A stretch of 64,000 nt of DNA from Pelecanus crispus (taxonomy: Eukaryota; Chordata; Aves; Pelecaniformes; Pelecanidae). The stretch lies in assembly GCF_030463565.1 (NCBI RefSeq), contig NC_134675.1:17567862-17631861 (forward strand), written 5' to 3'. The notes beneath the pieces are model-generated. The model worked only from the letters and a program-made list of their open reading frames with translations. It was not told the origin of the DNA and did not search any database. This document shows, piece after piece, positions 52,254 to 64,000 of the stretch. The position numbers were made by a program, and so were the translations under genes. Position 1 is the stretch's first letter, and every line of letters starts with the position of its first letter.

Positions 52254-54585
52254 GTGAGCCAACTAGGGAAGGCACCCCTCTGGGCCTGTTGTTTGCGAAC
52301 AGAGAAGGACTTGTGGGTGATGTGATGGTTGGAGCCTGTCTTGGGCACAGTAATCATGAAGTGATAGAGTTTTTGATTCTTGGAGAAGTAAGGAATGTGT
52401 TTAGCAGAACTGCTAACCTTGGACTTCCGGAGGGCAGACTTTGGTGTATTCAAGAGCCTGGTTGACAGAGTCCCTTGGTAGGCAGTCCTGAAGGGCAAAG
52501 GAGTCCAGGAAGGGTGGACATTCTTCAAGATGGACATCTTAAAGGCACAAGAGCAGGCTGTCCCTGAAAGACAAGCTGGCAGGGAAGGCAGCTGTCCTGG
52601 CTGAACAGAGAGCTTTGGCTGGAACTCAGTTTATAAAGAGTAAAAGAGAAGAGTTTATGAGCTTTGGAAGAAGGGGCAGGCAACTCAGGAGGACTACAAG
52701 GATATTGTGATGTTATGCAGGGAGAAAATTAAAGGGCCAAAGCCCAACTAGAACTTAATCTGGCTACTGTGGTAAAAGACAATAAAAAATGTTTCTATAA
52801 ATACATTAGCAACAAAAGGAGGGCTAAGGAGAATCTCCATCCTTTATTGGATGCGCGGGGAAACATAGTGACAAAGGATGAGGAAAAGACTGAGGTACTT
52901 AATGCCTTCTTTGCCCCAGTAAGACCAATTCTTCTCGGGGTACCCAGCCCACTGAGCTGGAGGACAGGGACGGGGAGCAGAACAAAGCCACCATAATCCG
53001 AGGGGAAATGGTTAGTGACCTGCTACACCTCTTAAACATACACAAGTCTATGGGGCTGGATGGGACCCACCCAAGGGTACTGAGGAAGCTGGTGGAAGTG
53101 CTCACCAAGCCACGCTTTCCATCATTTATCAACAGTCTGGGCTAACAGGGGAGGTCCCAGTTGACTGGAGGCTTGCCAATGTGATGCCCATCTACAAGAC
53201 GGGACAGAAGGAGGATCTGGGGAACTACAGGCCTGTCAGTCTAACCTCAGTGCCGGGGAAGATTATGGAGCAGTTCATATTGAGTGCCATCACACGACAT
53301 GTACAGGACAACCAGGCAATCAGGCCCAGTCAGCATGGGTTCATGAAAGGCAGGTCCTGCCTGACCAACCTGATCTCCTTCTGTGACCTGGTGACCCGCT
53401 GAGTGGATGAGGGAAAGGCTGTGGATGTTGTTTACCTGGACTTTAGTAAAGCCTTTGACACCATCTCCCACAGCATTCTCCTGGAGAAACTGGCAGCTCA
53501 TGGCTTGGATGGGTGTACTCTTCGCTGGGTAAAAAACTGGCTGGATGGCTGGGCCCAAAGAGTTGTGGCGAACAGAATTAAGTCCAGTCGGCAGCCAGTC
53601 ACAAGCGGTGTTCCCCAGGGCTCAGTATCGGGGCCAGTTCTGTTTAATATCTTTATCAATGATCTGGACGAGGGGATCGAGTGCACCCTCAGTAAGTTTG
53701 CAGACGACACCAAGCTGGGTGGGAGTGTCAATCTGCTCGAGGGTAGGAAGGCCCTGCAGAGGGATCTGGACAGGCTGGATTGATGGGCTGAGGCCAACTG
53801 TATGAGGTTTAACAAGGCCAAATGCCGGGTCCTGCACTTGGGTCATAACTACCCCATGCAACAATATGGGCTTGGGGAAGAGTGGCTGGAAAGCTGCCTG
53901 GCCAAAAAGCACCTGGGGGTGTTGGTGGACAGCCAGCTGAACATGAGCCAGCAGTGTGCCCAGGTGGCCAAGAAGGCCAACAGCATCCTGGCTTGTATCA
54001 GGAATAGTGTGGCCAGCAGGAGCAGGGAAGTGATTGTCTCCCTGTACTCAGCACTGGTGAGGCCGCACCTGGAATACTGTGTCCAGTTTTGGGCCCCTCA
54101 GTACAAGAAGGACATTGAGGTGCTGGAGCATGTCCAGAGAAGGGCAACAAAGCTGGTGAAGGGTCTAGAGAACAAGTCTTATGAGGAGCAGCTGAGGGAA
54201 CTGGGGTTGTTTAGCCTGGAGAAGAGGAGGCTGAGGGGAGACCTTATCACTCTCTACAACTACCTGAAAGGAGGTTGTAGCGAGGTGGGTGTTGGTCTCT
54301 TCTCCCAAGTAACTAGCAATAGGACAAGAGGAAATGGCCTCAAGTTGTGCCAGGGGAGGTTTAGATTGGATATTAGGAAATATTTCTTCACAGAAAGGGT
54401 AGTCAAGCACTGGAACAGGCTGCCCAGGGAAGTGGTTGAGTCCCCATCCCTGGAGGTATTTAAAAGACGTGTAGACGTGGCGCTTAGGGAAATGGTTTAG
54501 TGGTAGACTTGGTAGTGTTAGGTTCACGGTTGGACTCGATGATCTTAAGGGTCTTTTCCAACCTAAATGATTCTATGATTCTACT
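52251..54585 (+). mobile_element. CR1 piece 3 of array (EN to 3' end)
   Basis: Begins inside the endonuclease (SEPTREGTPLGLLFANREGL), then linker (52640-53000), RT (53181-53783; [28 protein letters not shown]), C-terminal region (53802-54500, 232 codons open; [39 protein letters not shown]) and a single CR1 tail ending near 54585 (aacctaaatgattctatg). It is the only one of the three pieces with a 3' end. A stop near 53781 splits the frame. Confidence 0.92.
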
Positions 54586-56040
54586 TCAATTGGCATGACT
54601 TAAAGCAGCCATGTGAACGATATTTTCAAACCACATGAAAGATGTCTCCAAGATGACTTGTCACCTGAAGTGAAAAAGCTCAATATCTAAGCTGCCAAAA
54701 CTATAAAGCAGTGCAAACTTCACTCATCAATACACTAAGTCAGGACTAGAACTCAGTAGCTAGCTTTCTTATAAAGAATGCATGGTCAAGGGGAATCATA
54801 CAGTGAAGCTAAAATATTCAGCTGTTTCTTGCTCTCTGCCTCAAACATTATGAAGCACTGCACATTTAGCAATATTTTGGGATGCATATTTAACTTTTAG
54901 GAATACCAAAGGGAGAAAATATTATCCCCTAATCACTATAAAACCTACTTAAAATGTACATGAAACCTGCATCTGAGATATTCAAGTAGAAAATATTCCT
55001 GGCTAAGAAAGCTCAATGAGGACAGCAAGGTTTAGCTGTGGATACAGAACAGTATCTCAAGGTTAGAAAATCAATTTAGACTAAAACCCTTTAGTTTTAG
55101 CAGGACACTGAAGCAATGTGATGTCTATGGGTAGATCCACTAATGTAACATTCCAGTTAAGTGTTCATGAACTAGCCTTCTGGCCTATAACTTGATTACA
55201 GTCCTTCCTTCATTAATACACTAAGTAAGGATTACCAAATCCTTCTGGTATCCTATGTACATACAAAACTAGCCTAACAATTATCTCTCCTCCAGAAGAA
55301 AAGTGCCAGTTTTCTAAACTTTTCTTCCTAACTTATACAGAGTCCTAAGTAGGTTAATCCTTCTCAAAGACTAACGGAATTACATGCAAGAATACCACTG
55401 AATTTCAACACGCAACATCATCCTACAGCAGCATGGAAAAGGAAGCAACCAGACTACAGTCTTTCCAAAATTAATTGGTAGGATTGAGGCTGCAGCCAAA
55501 GGCAAGGTAGATTTGTAGCTGAATAGAAAAGAGGAAGAAAACCAGGCCTATACTAGGCCACAATGGCAGAAGAGTTATTGTTCTCCAAATGAGACTCATC
55601 CTCTCTCCCCCAACCTGGAGTAGAAGCAGATCCCCAGATCTTGTTCTCTCTCTGTTATCAACAAACTTGTGGAGTCCACTGCTACAGCATGTGATACTTG
55701 TCTGAACCTATTCTAAAGATACGAGCACCATCCAGTACTGCTGAGACAGTGAGTTTCAGCTCTGCTCATAACACATATGGGTGTAAACACAATGTTAGAG
55801 AGTTGTTTCACTTCACTTTCGCACCCCAGATTCCAGAACTTACACATAAAAAGTGCAAGTCATCTAGAAAGCAAGTAACAAGTGCTTAATAAGCACCCAA
55901 TAAAGTTTGACTTGCCTGACACTCTACAATAGACATGTGGCAGAGGTACAGTCAGTTCTCCACAGCAGTATCTTAAAAATATATCTACTGTTTTCCTTCC
56001 TGAACTTCCCAACACACATATTTGCTCTTGCAAGAAAAGC
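54586..56040 (-). other. KCMF1: KCMF1 intron 1, unique stretch
   Basis: AT-rich sequence without recognised elements, between two CR1 insertions. Confidence 0.5.
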
Positions 56041-56059
56041 AGCAATCATTTATTTTGGG

Positions 56060-57165
56060 GGGGGAAGAATCACCTCCTTCAATCTGTTGGCCACACTTCT
56101 TTTGATGCAGCCCAGGGCTGCAAGAGCACAATGCCAGCGCATGCCCCAGTATCCCCAAGTCCTTCTCCGCAGGGCTGCTCTCAATCCATTCATCCCCCAG
56201 TCTGTACTGATACTGGGGATTGGCCCAACCTAGGTGTGGGACCCTACACTTGGCCTTGTTGAAGATCATGAGGTTTGCACGGGCCTACTCCTCAAGCCTG
56301 CCAAGGTCTCTCTGGATGGCATCCCTTCCCTCTAGTGAATCAACTGCACCACTCAGCTTGGTGTCATCTGCAGACTTGCTGAGGGTACACTCCAGAAATG
56401 ATGTAAACAATAGGATTAAGATATTAAACAGTATCGGTCCCAGTACGGACCCTTGAGGGACACCACTCATTACTGGTTTCCATTTGGACATTGAGCCATT
56501 GACTTAGAACTCTTTGGACACAGCCTTCCAGCCAATTCCTTATCCATCTAATAGTCCATCCATCAAACCCATATCACTCCAGTTCAGAAGCAAGAATACT
56601 GTGGGGGACCATATCAAAGGCCTTACAGAAATCTAGGTAGATGATGTCCGTAGCTCTTCCCTTGTCCACTGATGCAGTCCCTCCATCATAGAACACCACT
56701 AGATTAGTCAGGCATGATCTGCCCTTGGTGAAGCCACGTTGGCCATCTCTGATCACCTCCCTGCCTTCCATATGCCTTGACACGTCTTCCAGGAGGATCT
56801 GTTCCATGATCTTACCAGGCACAGAGGTGAGGCTGACAGGTCGGTAGTTCCCAGGGTCCTCCTTTTTACCCTTTTTTAAAAAGGGGCATGATGTTTCCTT
56901 TTTCTCCAGTCACTGGGGACTTCACTTTACTGCCATGACTTTTCAAATATGATGGAGTGGCTTGGCAACTACATCAGCCAATTCGCTCATGACCCTGGGA
57001 TACATCTCATCAGGTCCCATGGACTTGTATATGTTCAGGTTCCTCAGGTGGTCTCAAACTTGATCTTTTCTTGCGATGGGAGGGACTTCGTTCCCTGTCC
57101 CTGCTTTGAGGTTCAGGGACTTGAGGGATGTGGGAAGAGAGATTGCCAGTGAAAACTGAGGCAAA
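56060..57165 (-). mobile_element. CR1 fragment, RT region, minus
   Basis: Minus-strand CR1 covering the RT (frames 56491-56285, 56822-56574; blocks [64 protein letters not shown]). It is closely similar to the element at 20870-24460. Both ends are missing: the left ends near 56060 and the right at an A run near 57164. Confidence 0.9.
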
Positions 57166-58941
57166 AAAAAAAAAGAAATTGTTGAGTACCTCTTGAGTAC
57201 ATCTATCATACCAGGAGAGGGCATACCACAACTAACACCAATGATACAGGCCTAAGAATAATCTTGCGACCCAAGTATAAACACATTATTGGAGAAGAGC
57301 TGCTAATGCTGAAGTCTCCAAGAATAACACTTCTATTTGCTGCCTTCTATACAGTTTTGCTAGCTTTACAACTTCCAGAAAACACTGCAAGAGACAAGCC
57401 ATGTTTTTCACAGTTAAATAAGCAAAGAATTTCACATTGGTAATACTGACCATCCAAAATTTATTCTTTATACCTGATGCCCTAATCAGTCTCTTTATGA
57501 TTATAGTCTACTTTTCTCTGAGTTAGTTTAAAGAACTATTAATAAAACACTTCCTCCTACAGCACACAGATATTCCTGTATTCAGACTACTATGGACCTT
57601 TGCATTTAAGAAAAAAAGTTAGGTATCTTCTTAAAATATTACATTTAACATATCTAAACATTTAGAAGATAACAGAAGTCATAAGCTGTAAGCAAAACTT
57701 ATTTGCAATAAAAGTTTTTTCATACCTAATAAATTTATAAAATAGAATTACAAACAGCGTACAATGCAAGGACTTGTAATCAAGCAGATTTTGTTTTAAT
57801 TAAATATTTGATGTTGTCTCTCAGTAGCCTTATCTTTCAATTAAGATAATTTAGTTTTCAAACACCATCACAACATGAAAACTTGCTTAACTACTATAAA
57901 TACAGTAATTTAAGTAAACAGCAATGCATTGTATCAGCACAGAAAGACTTATGTGGCAGCATAGGAACTGGCACTGTGCATGGCCTTACTTCACATTTCT
58001 GTTAGTTTGGAAATTGGTAAACAGCACACGAATTCTATGAACAGAGAATATTTGAACTGAGGAGAGCTCTACACAGTAACAAGTGCAAGAAAATATTAAC
58101 AGCAGCACCCTAACCCTGCACTCATTAAAATCAATGGCGAAGTTTCTCATTTAATAGCATGGGATCAAGGTCCTGAGGTTTTTGTAGTTGTGGAAAGGAC
58201 AATAAAGATTCAAGCTTGGGAGAACACAGGCTGAAGTGGGGGGACAGGGACGAACCACCTGAAAATTAATTTTATAGTTAGAATAAGTGTGAAGAGAAGG
58301 AACACAGAAAATCCTAAGGGTATACAAAACAAAAATTAAGAACTGACATTTCTCTGTTGAGTCCTGCAAGGTTTAGGGGTTGTCTTCTTGAAGAAAAGCT
58401 TCAAAAGTTTTTAAGAACTTGCCTTAACACACAACAAAACACACACAGAAAAGTGACAAAAAAAGGAGAAAACAAACAGTGGGAACAAGTGATATACCTG
58501 ATTAAGTTTCAGAGAACTAAGTAGTATAGCTCAGTTGAGCAGACAAACTGCCTTCACCTTAACTCATAATATTATAGACTTAACCAAGCTTTTTCTTTCA
58601 GTCACTGATTACTTAACACATCTGACAATAGTACAACTCAGTTTTCCTTGTAAACTCTTACCTTTACACAAGGCTATGTGGAAACTGGCTATTCTATTTA
58701 AAAGGTACACTGTTAGGAGGTGCTGAAGCTGGTAGCTCAATAAGGCAAGGCTACTACAGTGCCATACCCCCACGTCCAAAGAGTAGAAGACTGAGTGAGC
58801 ACGTATTTCCAATAGGCATGCATGCACACAACACATACACACAAATCAGCACTGAGAAAAATACAGCAACACTCTCAAACAGCACCAATGGCCTGTTCCT
58901 CTCTCTGGCTGATAAGGAGGAAAGCCTGTTAATGGACATTG
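57166..58941 (-). other. KCMF1: KCMF1 intron 1, unique stretch
   Basis: No gene or element recognised. A short A run at 57164-57175 marks the CR1 edge. Confidence 0.5.
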
Positions 58942-59532
58942 TGTTTTAGCCCCCGACTGCAACCAAGCACCACACAGCCGCTCGCCCACCCTCACCCCCC
59001 CAGTGAGATGGGGGAGAGAATTTGAAGGGCAAAAGTAAGAAAACTTGTGGGTTGAGATAAGAACAGTTTAATAACTGAAATAAAATAATAATAGTAATAA
59101 AATTGTAATGAAAAGGAGAACGAGAGAGATAGAAAAAACCCAGGGGGGAGAGAGGGGAGGGAAAAAAAAAAAAAAAAAAAAAAAGTGATGCAACCACTCG
59201 CCACCCGCTGACCAATACCCAGCCAGTCCCCAAGCAGTGATTGCTGCCCCCCGGCCAACTACCTGCAGCTTATATACTGAGCACGACATCATATGGTATG
59301 GAATGTCCCTTTGGCCAGTTTGGATCAACTATCTTGGCTGTGCCCCCTCACAGTTTCTTGTGTACCTGGCCGAGCATGGGAAGCTGAAAAGTCCTTGACT
59401 AGCATAAGCAGTACTTAGCAACAACTAAAACATCAGTGTGTTATCAACATTCTTCTCATCCTAAATCCAAAACACAGCCCTATGCCAGCTACTAGGAAGA
59501 AAATTAACTCTAGCCCAGCCGAAACCAAGACA
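58942..59532 (-). mobile_element. ERV LTR-A, minus, solo
   Basis: Runs from tgttttagcccccgactgca to agccgaaaccaagaca, complete at both ends, of the same subtype as the left half of 34904-35477. It contains an A run of about 23 bases at 59161-59183. No primer-binding site lies to its left, so it is a solo LTR. Confidence 0.8.
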
Positions 59533-59539
59533 ATGGAAA

Positions 59540-61150
59540 ATACATACATATGTAGAATAGAAATCCCTCCAGTAGCTGGCCCCTAGATCCCTAGTCTCCC
59601 CTATTCCTAGCAACTGGGCATGTGAACTCCCAAGGCCTGCAGCCCCACTCCAGCTGCTGGTACTCAGACCTCATGCATGTGTGCATAAACACACACATAC
59701 TGTGGATTCCTCCAGTAACTGGCCTTAGACACTCAGTCGGTTGAAGGCTAACTCTGAAACTTAGCTAACATCGTATCAGGCCAAGATGTTTTTGTAAGCT
59801 GGCAAGTAAAGGACACTTAATCATCCCTAATCAGAAGAACAAACATTCAGTATCCTTTAACCAAAGGCATCCCGGAGCAACTAGACCTTGAAGAAGTACT
59901 GAGAAACTGATAAAAGGGAAGATCCTACCCCAGCAGGTGCCAGAAAAACCGGACGATTGCCGAAAAACAGTAACTGGGGGAAAGGTAATTCCAGCAGGGG
60001 GAGATCGCAACCACCGACTCAATTTAGGACCAAAAGGATTCGCCCCCCCACACCCATTAAGGAGCATGCATGCTAATTTACATAGCAAGTGAGGCTAATT
60101 AGAATATAGTTGACCAATAGCAGATAGGATGGTAATTACTAATGAATCATCGTTAAAAGGATAATGACTAACTCTGTAAGTTTTGTATATAAATAAGGCA
60201 CAGAAAGTCTCCTTTGGTGTGCTAGCTTTGTGGAATTATCACCTAGCACCCATCTCTGTGCAGAAATGAAATAAAATTGATATCTCGACTCAGTGTGTGG
60301 ATTGGATTGTTGCACACCGGGTAACGAACTCCCTTTGTGAGACAACAAGTCTATCTAGTAGCTGCCCCCTGGATCCCCTGGTCTTCCAGTTGCCTCACAC
60401 AAAGACACACACAGACAGGTCTCTCCGGCAGCTCATCTGGACTTATGGCCTTTCCAGTAGCTGTCTCTCAGACCCTCTGGTCTCTCCAGTAACTGACCCA
60501 GACTTACAACCTCTCTGATATCTGGCTCCCAAGCCTCTCATCCTACTTTCCAGCTAGTCCGGCTTGAAGTTTACTAGCTATTACATGCACCCACACAACT
60601 GGAAGGCACTCCAGTTGCTGGGACCTCAGGTTCATGAGCCCCTATAATTCCATGGCCTCTTCTCCAGTTGCTGGCATCTAGACCTCCATACACACACATG
60701 CATGCAAAACAGAAAACCTCCTCACCTAGGAAAAATAGCGAGTTTAATAAGACAGGACAGACTGTGTTGATCAGGCACAGGGCACTGCCAGACAAGCATA
60801 CTGATCAGCAACTTGTTTACATGTGACTGGGCCTTTTATCCCCTTATCCCTCTATTTTCCTATGCTTACTCCTCTCCAATCCACCTTGATACCTCTCTTC
60901 CCTTGCCTTTCGGCCTTCCCCTAAATACCCCAATACTAAGTTTTGCACAATCCCAAAATACTCTTCCCCTGCATCCTATGAGTCCTATATCCCTGAAGGC
61001 AGAACACCCCCCCCCCCCATCCCCCAGAGTCTGCACAGTAATATAAGGAGAGCCTCTCTTGTTGACTCCTCTCAGCAGGTCTCACTCCCAGACAATGGGC
61101 TGACTTGCAAAAATAAGGGTTTCTTTGAACCCAAAAATAATACAAGTGTA
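59540..61150 (-). mobile_element. LTR-like element, family D, minus, split by LTR-C
   Basis: The reverse complement of the 30830-32345 element: ccagtagctgg-type units at 59570-59730 and 60355-60690, then the counterpart of the R/U5-like stretch at about 60740-60800 (gacaggacagactgtgttga, ggcactgccagacaagcata). LTR-C interrupts the array. Ends are approximate. Confidence 0.55.
59743..60346 (+). mobile_element. ERV LTR, family C, nested
   Basis: A compact LTR with a TATA box (gtatataaataagg, about 60187-60200), a polyadenylation signal (gaaataaaat, about 60267) and a U5 ending near tgcacaccgggtaacgaact. It sits inside the family D array in the opposite orientation and is therefore younger than it. 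Boundaries are estimated; target duplication not resolved. Confidence 0.55.
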
Positions 61151-61735
61151 CTGAAAAAAATTATAGTAGAACATAAAAAAACCCCTACACTGGATCATTT
61201 AAATATCACCCATGTTCTACCTTGAGGAATTCTCAAACATTTTCTTACAATGGAAACATAACAAAGAGAATGGCTTCACAACCACTCCCACTCACCATCA
61301 CAGAAAATCTCTCTCCACTCAGACAACACACCCACAGAAACTACAATTGCTTACAAGGAAAAGCAATACTAGGAAAGTACTGTCTTCAATATGGGAATTG
61401 TACAGTCTTTATAATAAAAAGCCTCAAGAACTTTCATACCTACTTCAGTCAAGCTTTAAACTTGTTCTGTTCCTCACCCCCCCCCTTCTTTCACTCACCA
61501 CTGCACATGCTTCTTAGCTATTAGCTTGTACTTTCCCCAAATACACAACCCAAATATCTGCCTGCTATACCACACATCCATCTTGCTTTCTCTTGATCTC
61601 ATAAGCAAGATTCACCCCGTTGGCTTCATGATTCAAAGTTTCTAATTTCTTTCTTGTTGGCATACACAGGAAGTATCCAAAATATGATCCCCTTACAGTC
61701 TTGCATCATTTTTACATGCCTCAGACCTATTTCTC
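61151..61735 (-). other. KCMF1: KCMF1 intron 1, unique stretch
   Basis: A/C-rich sequence with overlapping 100-codon open frames in two registers at 61212-61524. These look like base-composition artefacts. Confidence 0.45.
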
Positions 61736-62400
61736 AACTTATGTGGGAAGGGACTTCTGAAGGTTTCTGGTCTAACCCCCTACTTGAAGTAGGGCCAATG
61801 AAAGCAGATTGTGTAGGGCCTTGTCCCAGTTGAGGTTTGAATACCTCCAAGGATGAAGATATCACAACCTCTCTGGGACCCTATTCCAGCATTTAACCAC
61901 ACTCATGGGGGAAAAAAGTTTTTTCCTAATATCTAATCAGGATTTCCCATGTTCCCACTCCAACAGGTCCATGTATTTCCTGCGCCGAGGGCTCCAGAGC
62001 TGGACGCAGTACTCCAGGTGGGGTCTCAAGAGCAGAGTAGAGGGGAAAAATCACCTCCCTCAACCTGCTGGCCATGCTTCTTTTGATGCGGCCCAGGACA
62101 TGGTTGGCTTTCTGGGCTGCGAGCACACATTGCCGGCTCTTGTCCAATTTTTCATCCACCAGTACCCCCAAGTCCTCCTCCGCAGGGCTGCTCTCAATCC
62201 ATTCATACCCCAGTCTGTATTGATGCCGAGGGTTGCCTCGACCCAGGTGCAAGACCTTGCACTTGGCTTTGTTGAACCTCATGAGGTTCGCATAGGCCCG
62301 CTCCTCAAGCCTGCCAAGGTCCCTCTGGATGGCATCCTGTCCCTCAGGCAAGTCAACTGCACCACATGTCCATGTCAGTCTTGTACTAGGGAGCCCAGAA
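61736..62400 (-). mobile_element. Diverged CR1 3' part, minus
   Basis: Starts with a CR1 tail (gggaagggacttctgaagg on the plus strand) and reads back through the C-terminal region into the RT/thumb region (minus frame 62408-61926; [40 protein letters not shown]). Joined at about 62350 to a second CR1 whose thumb region is present again, so two elements abut. Confidence 0.85.
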
Positions 62401-63965
62401 CTGGACACATGAGATCACACCTGGAGTCCCAAGTGCCTAATAGAAGGAAAGACTCTCTTCCCTCAACCTGCTATTACACTCTTGCTAACACAGACCCATA
62501 TTTGGTTGGCCTTCACTACAAGGGCATACTGCTGTCTTTTATTCAACTTGTCCACCAGGTGTCTCATGTCCTTTTCTGCAAAGCTACTTTCTAGCCAGTT
62601 GGTGCTCAGCCTGAACTGGTGTGGGGTGTTATACCTCCCCAGGTGCAGGATTTAGCATTTGTCCTTGTTGAACTACATGAGGTGCCTGCCAGCCCATTTC
62701 TCTAGCCTGCTGAGGTCCCTCTGAATAACAGCCCAGCCTTATAACATATTGACTGCTCCCCACAATTTGGTCTTATCTGCAAACTTGCAGAGAGAGGACA
62801 AAGTTGCATTATCCAGTTGTTAATAGACATTAAACAGTATTGGCCCCAATATCCATCTCTAAGAGATACCACTAGTAATTGGCCACCAGTTGGACTTTGC
62901 ACCGCTGATCACAACCCTCCAAGTCCAGCAGTCCAGCTAATTTTCCACCCACCTTATCATCCACTTCACCAAATTTGTGAGGTATGGAGACCACATCAAA
63001 AGCCTTTCTAAAGTCAACATCCACCGTTCTCCCCTTGTCCACACAGCCAGTTATCGCAGAGAGGGCAGTCGGGCACAATTTACCCTTGGTAAACCCATGC
63101 TGGCTGGTCACAATCACCTTCTTGCACTTCATGTTCTCAGACGTGACTTCCAGGAGGATTTGTTCCTTAACTTTTCCAAGGACTGAGGCAAGGCTAACCG
63201 GCCTGTAGTTTCCCAGATCCTCCTTCTTGAAAATGGGAGTAATGTTTGGTCATATCCCCCCCAAGTCATCAGGAGCCTCTCCCAATCGCCATGGTCTTTC
63301 AAAGATGACAGAGTGGGCTCACAATAACATGAGTCAGTTCCCTCAGCACCCTCAGATGCATCCCATCTGGTCCCATGGACTTGTGAATCTGCAATTGGCT
63401 TAAGTAGTCCCCAACTGAATCTCTGTCTACTGTGGGCAATACTTCACTCCCACAAACTGTCACTAGGCTCTGGGACCTGAGAGGCCAGAGGGCAGACCTT
63501 ACCAGTGAAAACCAAGGCAAAGGGTCATTTAGTACCCAAGTACCTCAGCCTTTTCCATGTTCATTGAGGAGAAAAGTGGGCCTTTTGCTGCCAATGTAAC
63601 CCTTCCTGCTGTCCTCCACATCCCCCTCTAGTTGTGACTCCAGATGATCTCAGGCTTTCCTAACTCCATCCCTGCATGCTCAGACAACGTCCTGGGCTCC
63701 CCATAGCTCTATAAAAACTCTTGATACACTCAAGATCACCCTAGCATTATCATTGGTGCCCACATGCATGAGCAAAAAGAGGTAATATTCCAAGGGCCAG
63801 ATGAGTCTTTGCTCTTTCTGCAACTGCCCAAATCCAAGCCCCTGATAAGCAACAAGCCTCCCAAGACTGCAAGTCAGGCTGGCAGATGGGTACCTCAATC
63901 CCCCACAGGAGGCCTCACTACCATCACCCACCACTTCCTCTTGGTGAGGAATCTTTCATAATTCA
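62401..63965 (-). mobile_element. Second diverged CR1, minus
   Basis: Older CR1 from the thumb region (62500-62740) through RT (62900-63230; [15 protein letters not shown]) to a shortened EN/RT linker and the ORF1 esterase (63934-63680; HVGTNDNA block). Many stops and frameshifts, so ancient. Runs almost to the window edge. Confidence 0.8.
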
Positions 63966-64000
63966 GTTTTTCACTATAAATTATCACTTAACTGAAACTG

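Noticed and set aside
61212..61524. Two overlapping 100-codon frames
   Set aside because: Low-complexity, A/C-rich sequence open in two registers at once.
44387..64000. KCMF1 exon 1 and promoter
   Set aside because: No GC-rich island and no short MSRHEG-type exon with a donor was found, so the first exon is most likely beyond the right edge.

Overview
This is a vertebrate, almost certainly avian, nuclear genome window. It carries one host gene, KCMF1, on the minus strand, in a background packed with CR1 LINEs and endogenous retrovirus (ERV) LTRs. The bird call rests on many CR1 copies with the usual bird 3' tail, on ERV LTR families that look bird-type, and on the absence of mammalian SINEs. 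I did not identify the species. The LTR families suggest a neoavian bird, but that is inference.

Host gene. KCMF1 (ZZ-type zinc-finger E3 ubiquitin ligase) runs right to left. I resolved exons 2 to 7 to the base: 44219-44386, 38662-38801, 29932-30033, 26571-26745, 17767-18046 and 16156-16408 (stop at 16156). Phases agree at every junction. The 1118 coding bases give a protein of about 377 residues once the short first exon (expected about 16 coding bases, not seen here) is added. All introns whose two ends I can see are GT-AG except intron 4 (26746-29931). That intron has an ATATCCTTT donor, a TTTCTTAAC branch site and an AC end, so it is a U12-type AT-AC intron. The probable 3'UTR lies below 16156, down to about 14.6 kb or further.

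Left flank (1-12.2 kb), downstream of KCMF1. Two pieces of a decayed Polinton/Maverick (adintovirus-like) DNA transposon lie on the plus strand. They are a major capsid protein relic (about 596-1455) and a protein-primed DNA polymerase B relic (about 3190-4075). They are broken up by an LTR and by CR1 copies. A composite LTR/CR1/GA-rich block follows (5.5-7.3 kb), then a CR1 with a solo LTR nested in it (7.87-12.2 kb).

Introns. Intron 5 holds two CR1 copies, one 3.6 kb long, an LTR-like element and a CR1 tail. Intron 3 holds a nested ERV complex (30.8-37.0 kb). That complex includes a near-identical second copy of the 1.57-kb composite block at 5.76-7.34 kb, in the same orientation and 29.4 kb away. 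Intron 2 holds a CR1 and a 5' ERV fragment. Intron 1 (from 44387 to beyond the window) holds a 7.4-kb chain of three same-strand CR1 pieces (47.2-54.6 kb), further CR1s, and two nested LTR families (58.9-61.1 kb).

I see no new multi-gene system. The points most worth following are the Polinton relic in a bird genome, the U12 intron inside KCMF1, the recent duplicated composite block flanking KCMF1 exons 4-7, and the chimeric CR1 array.
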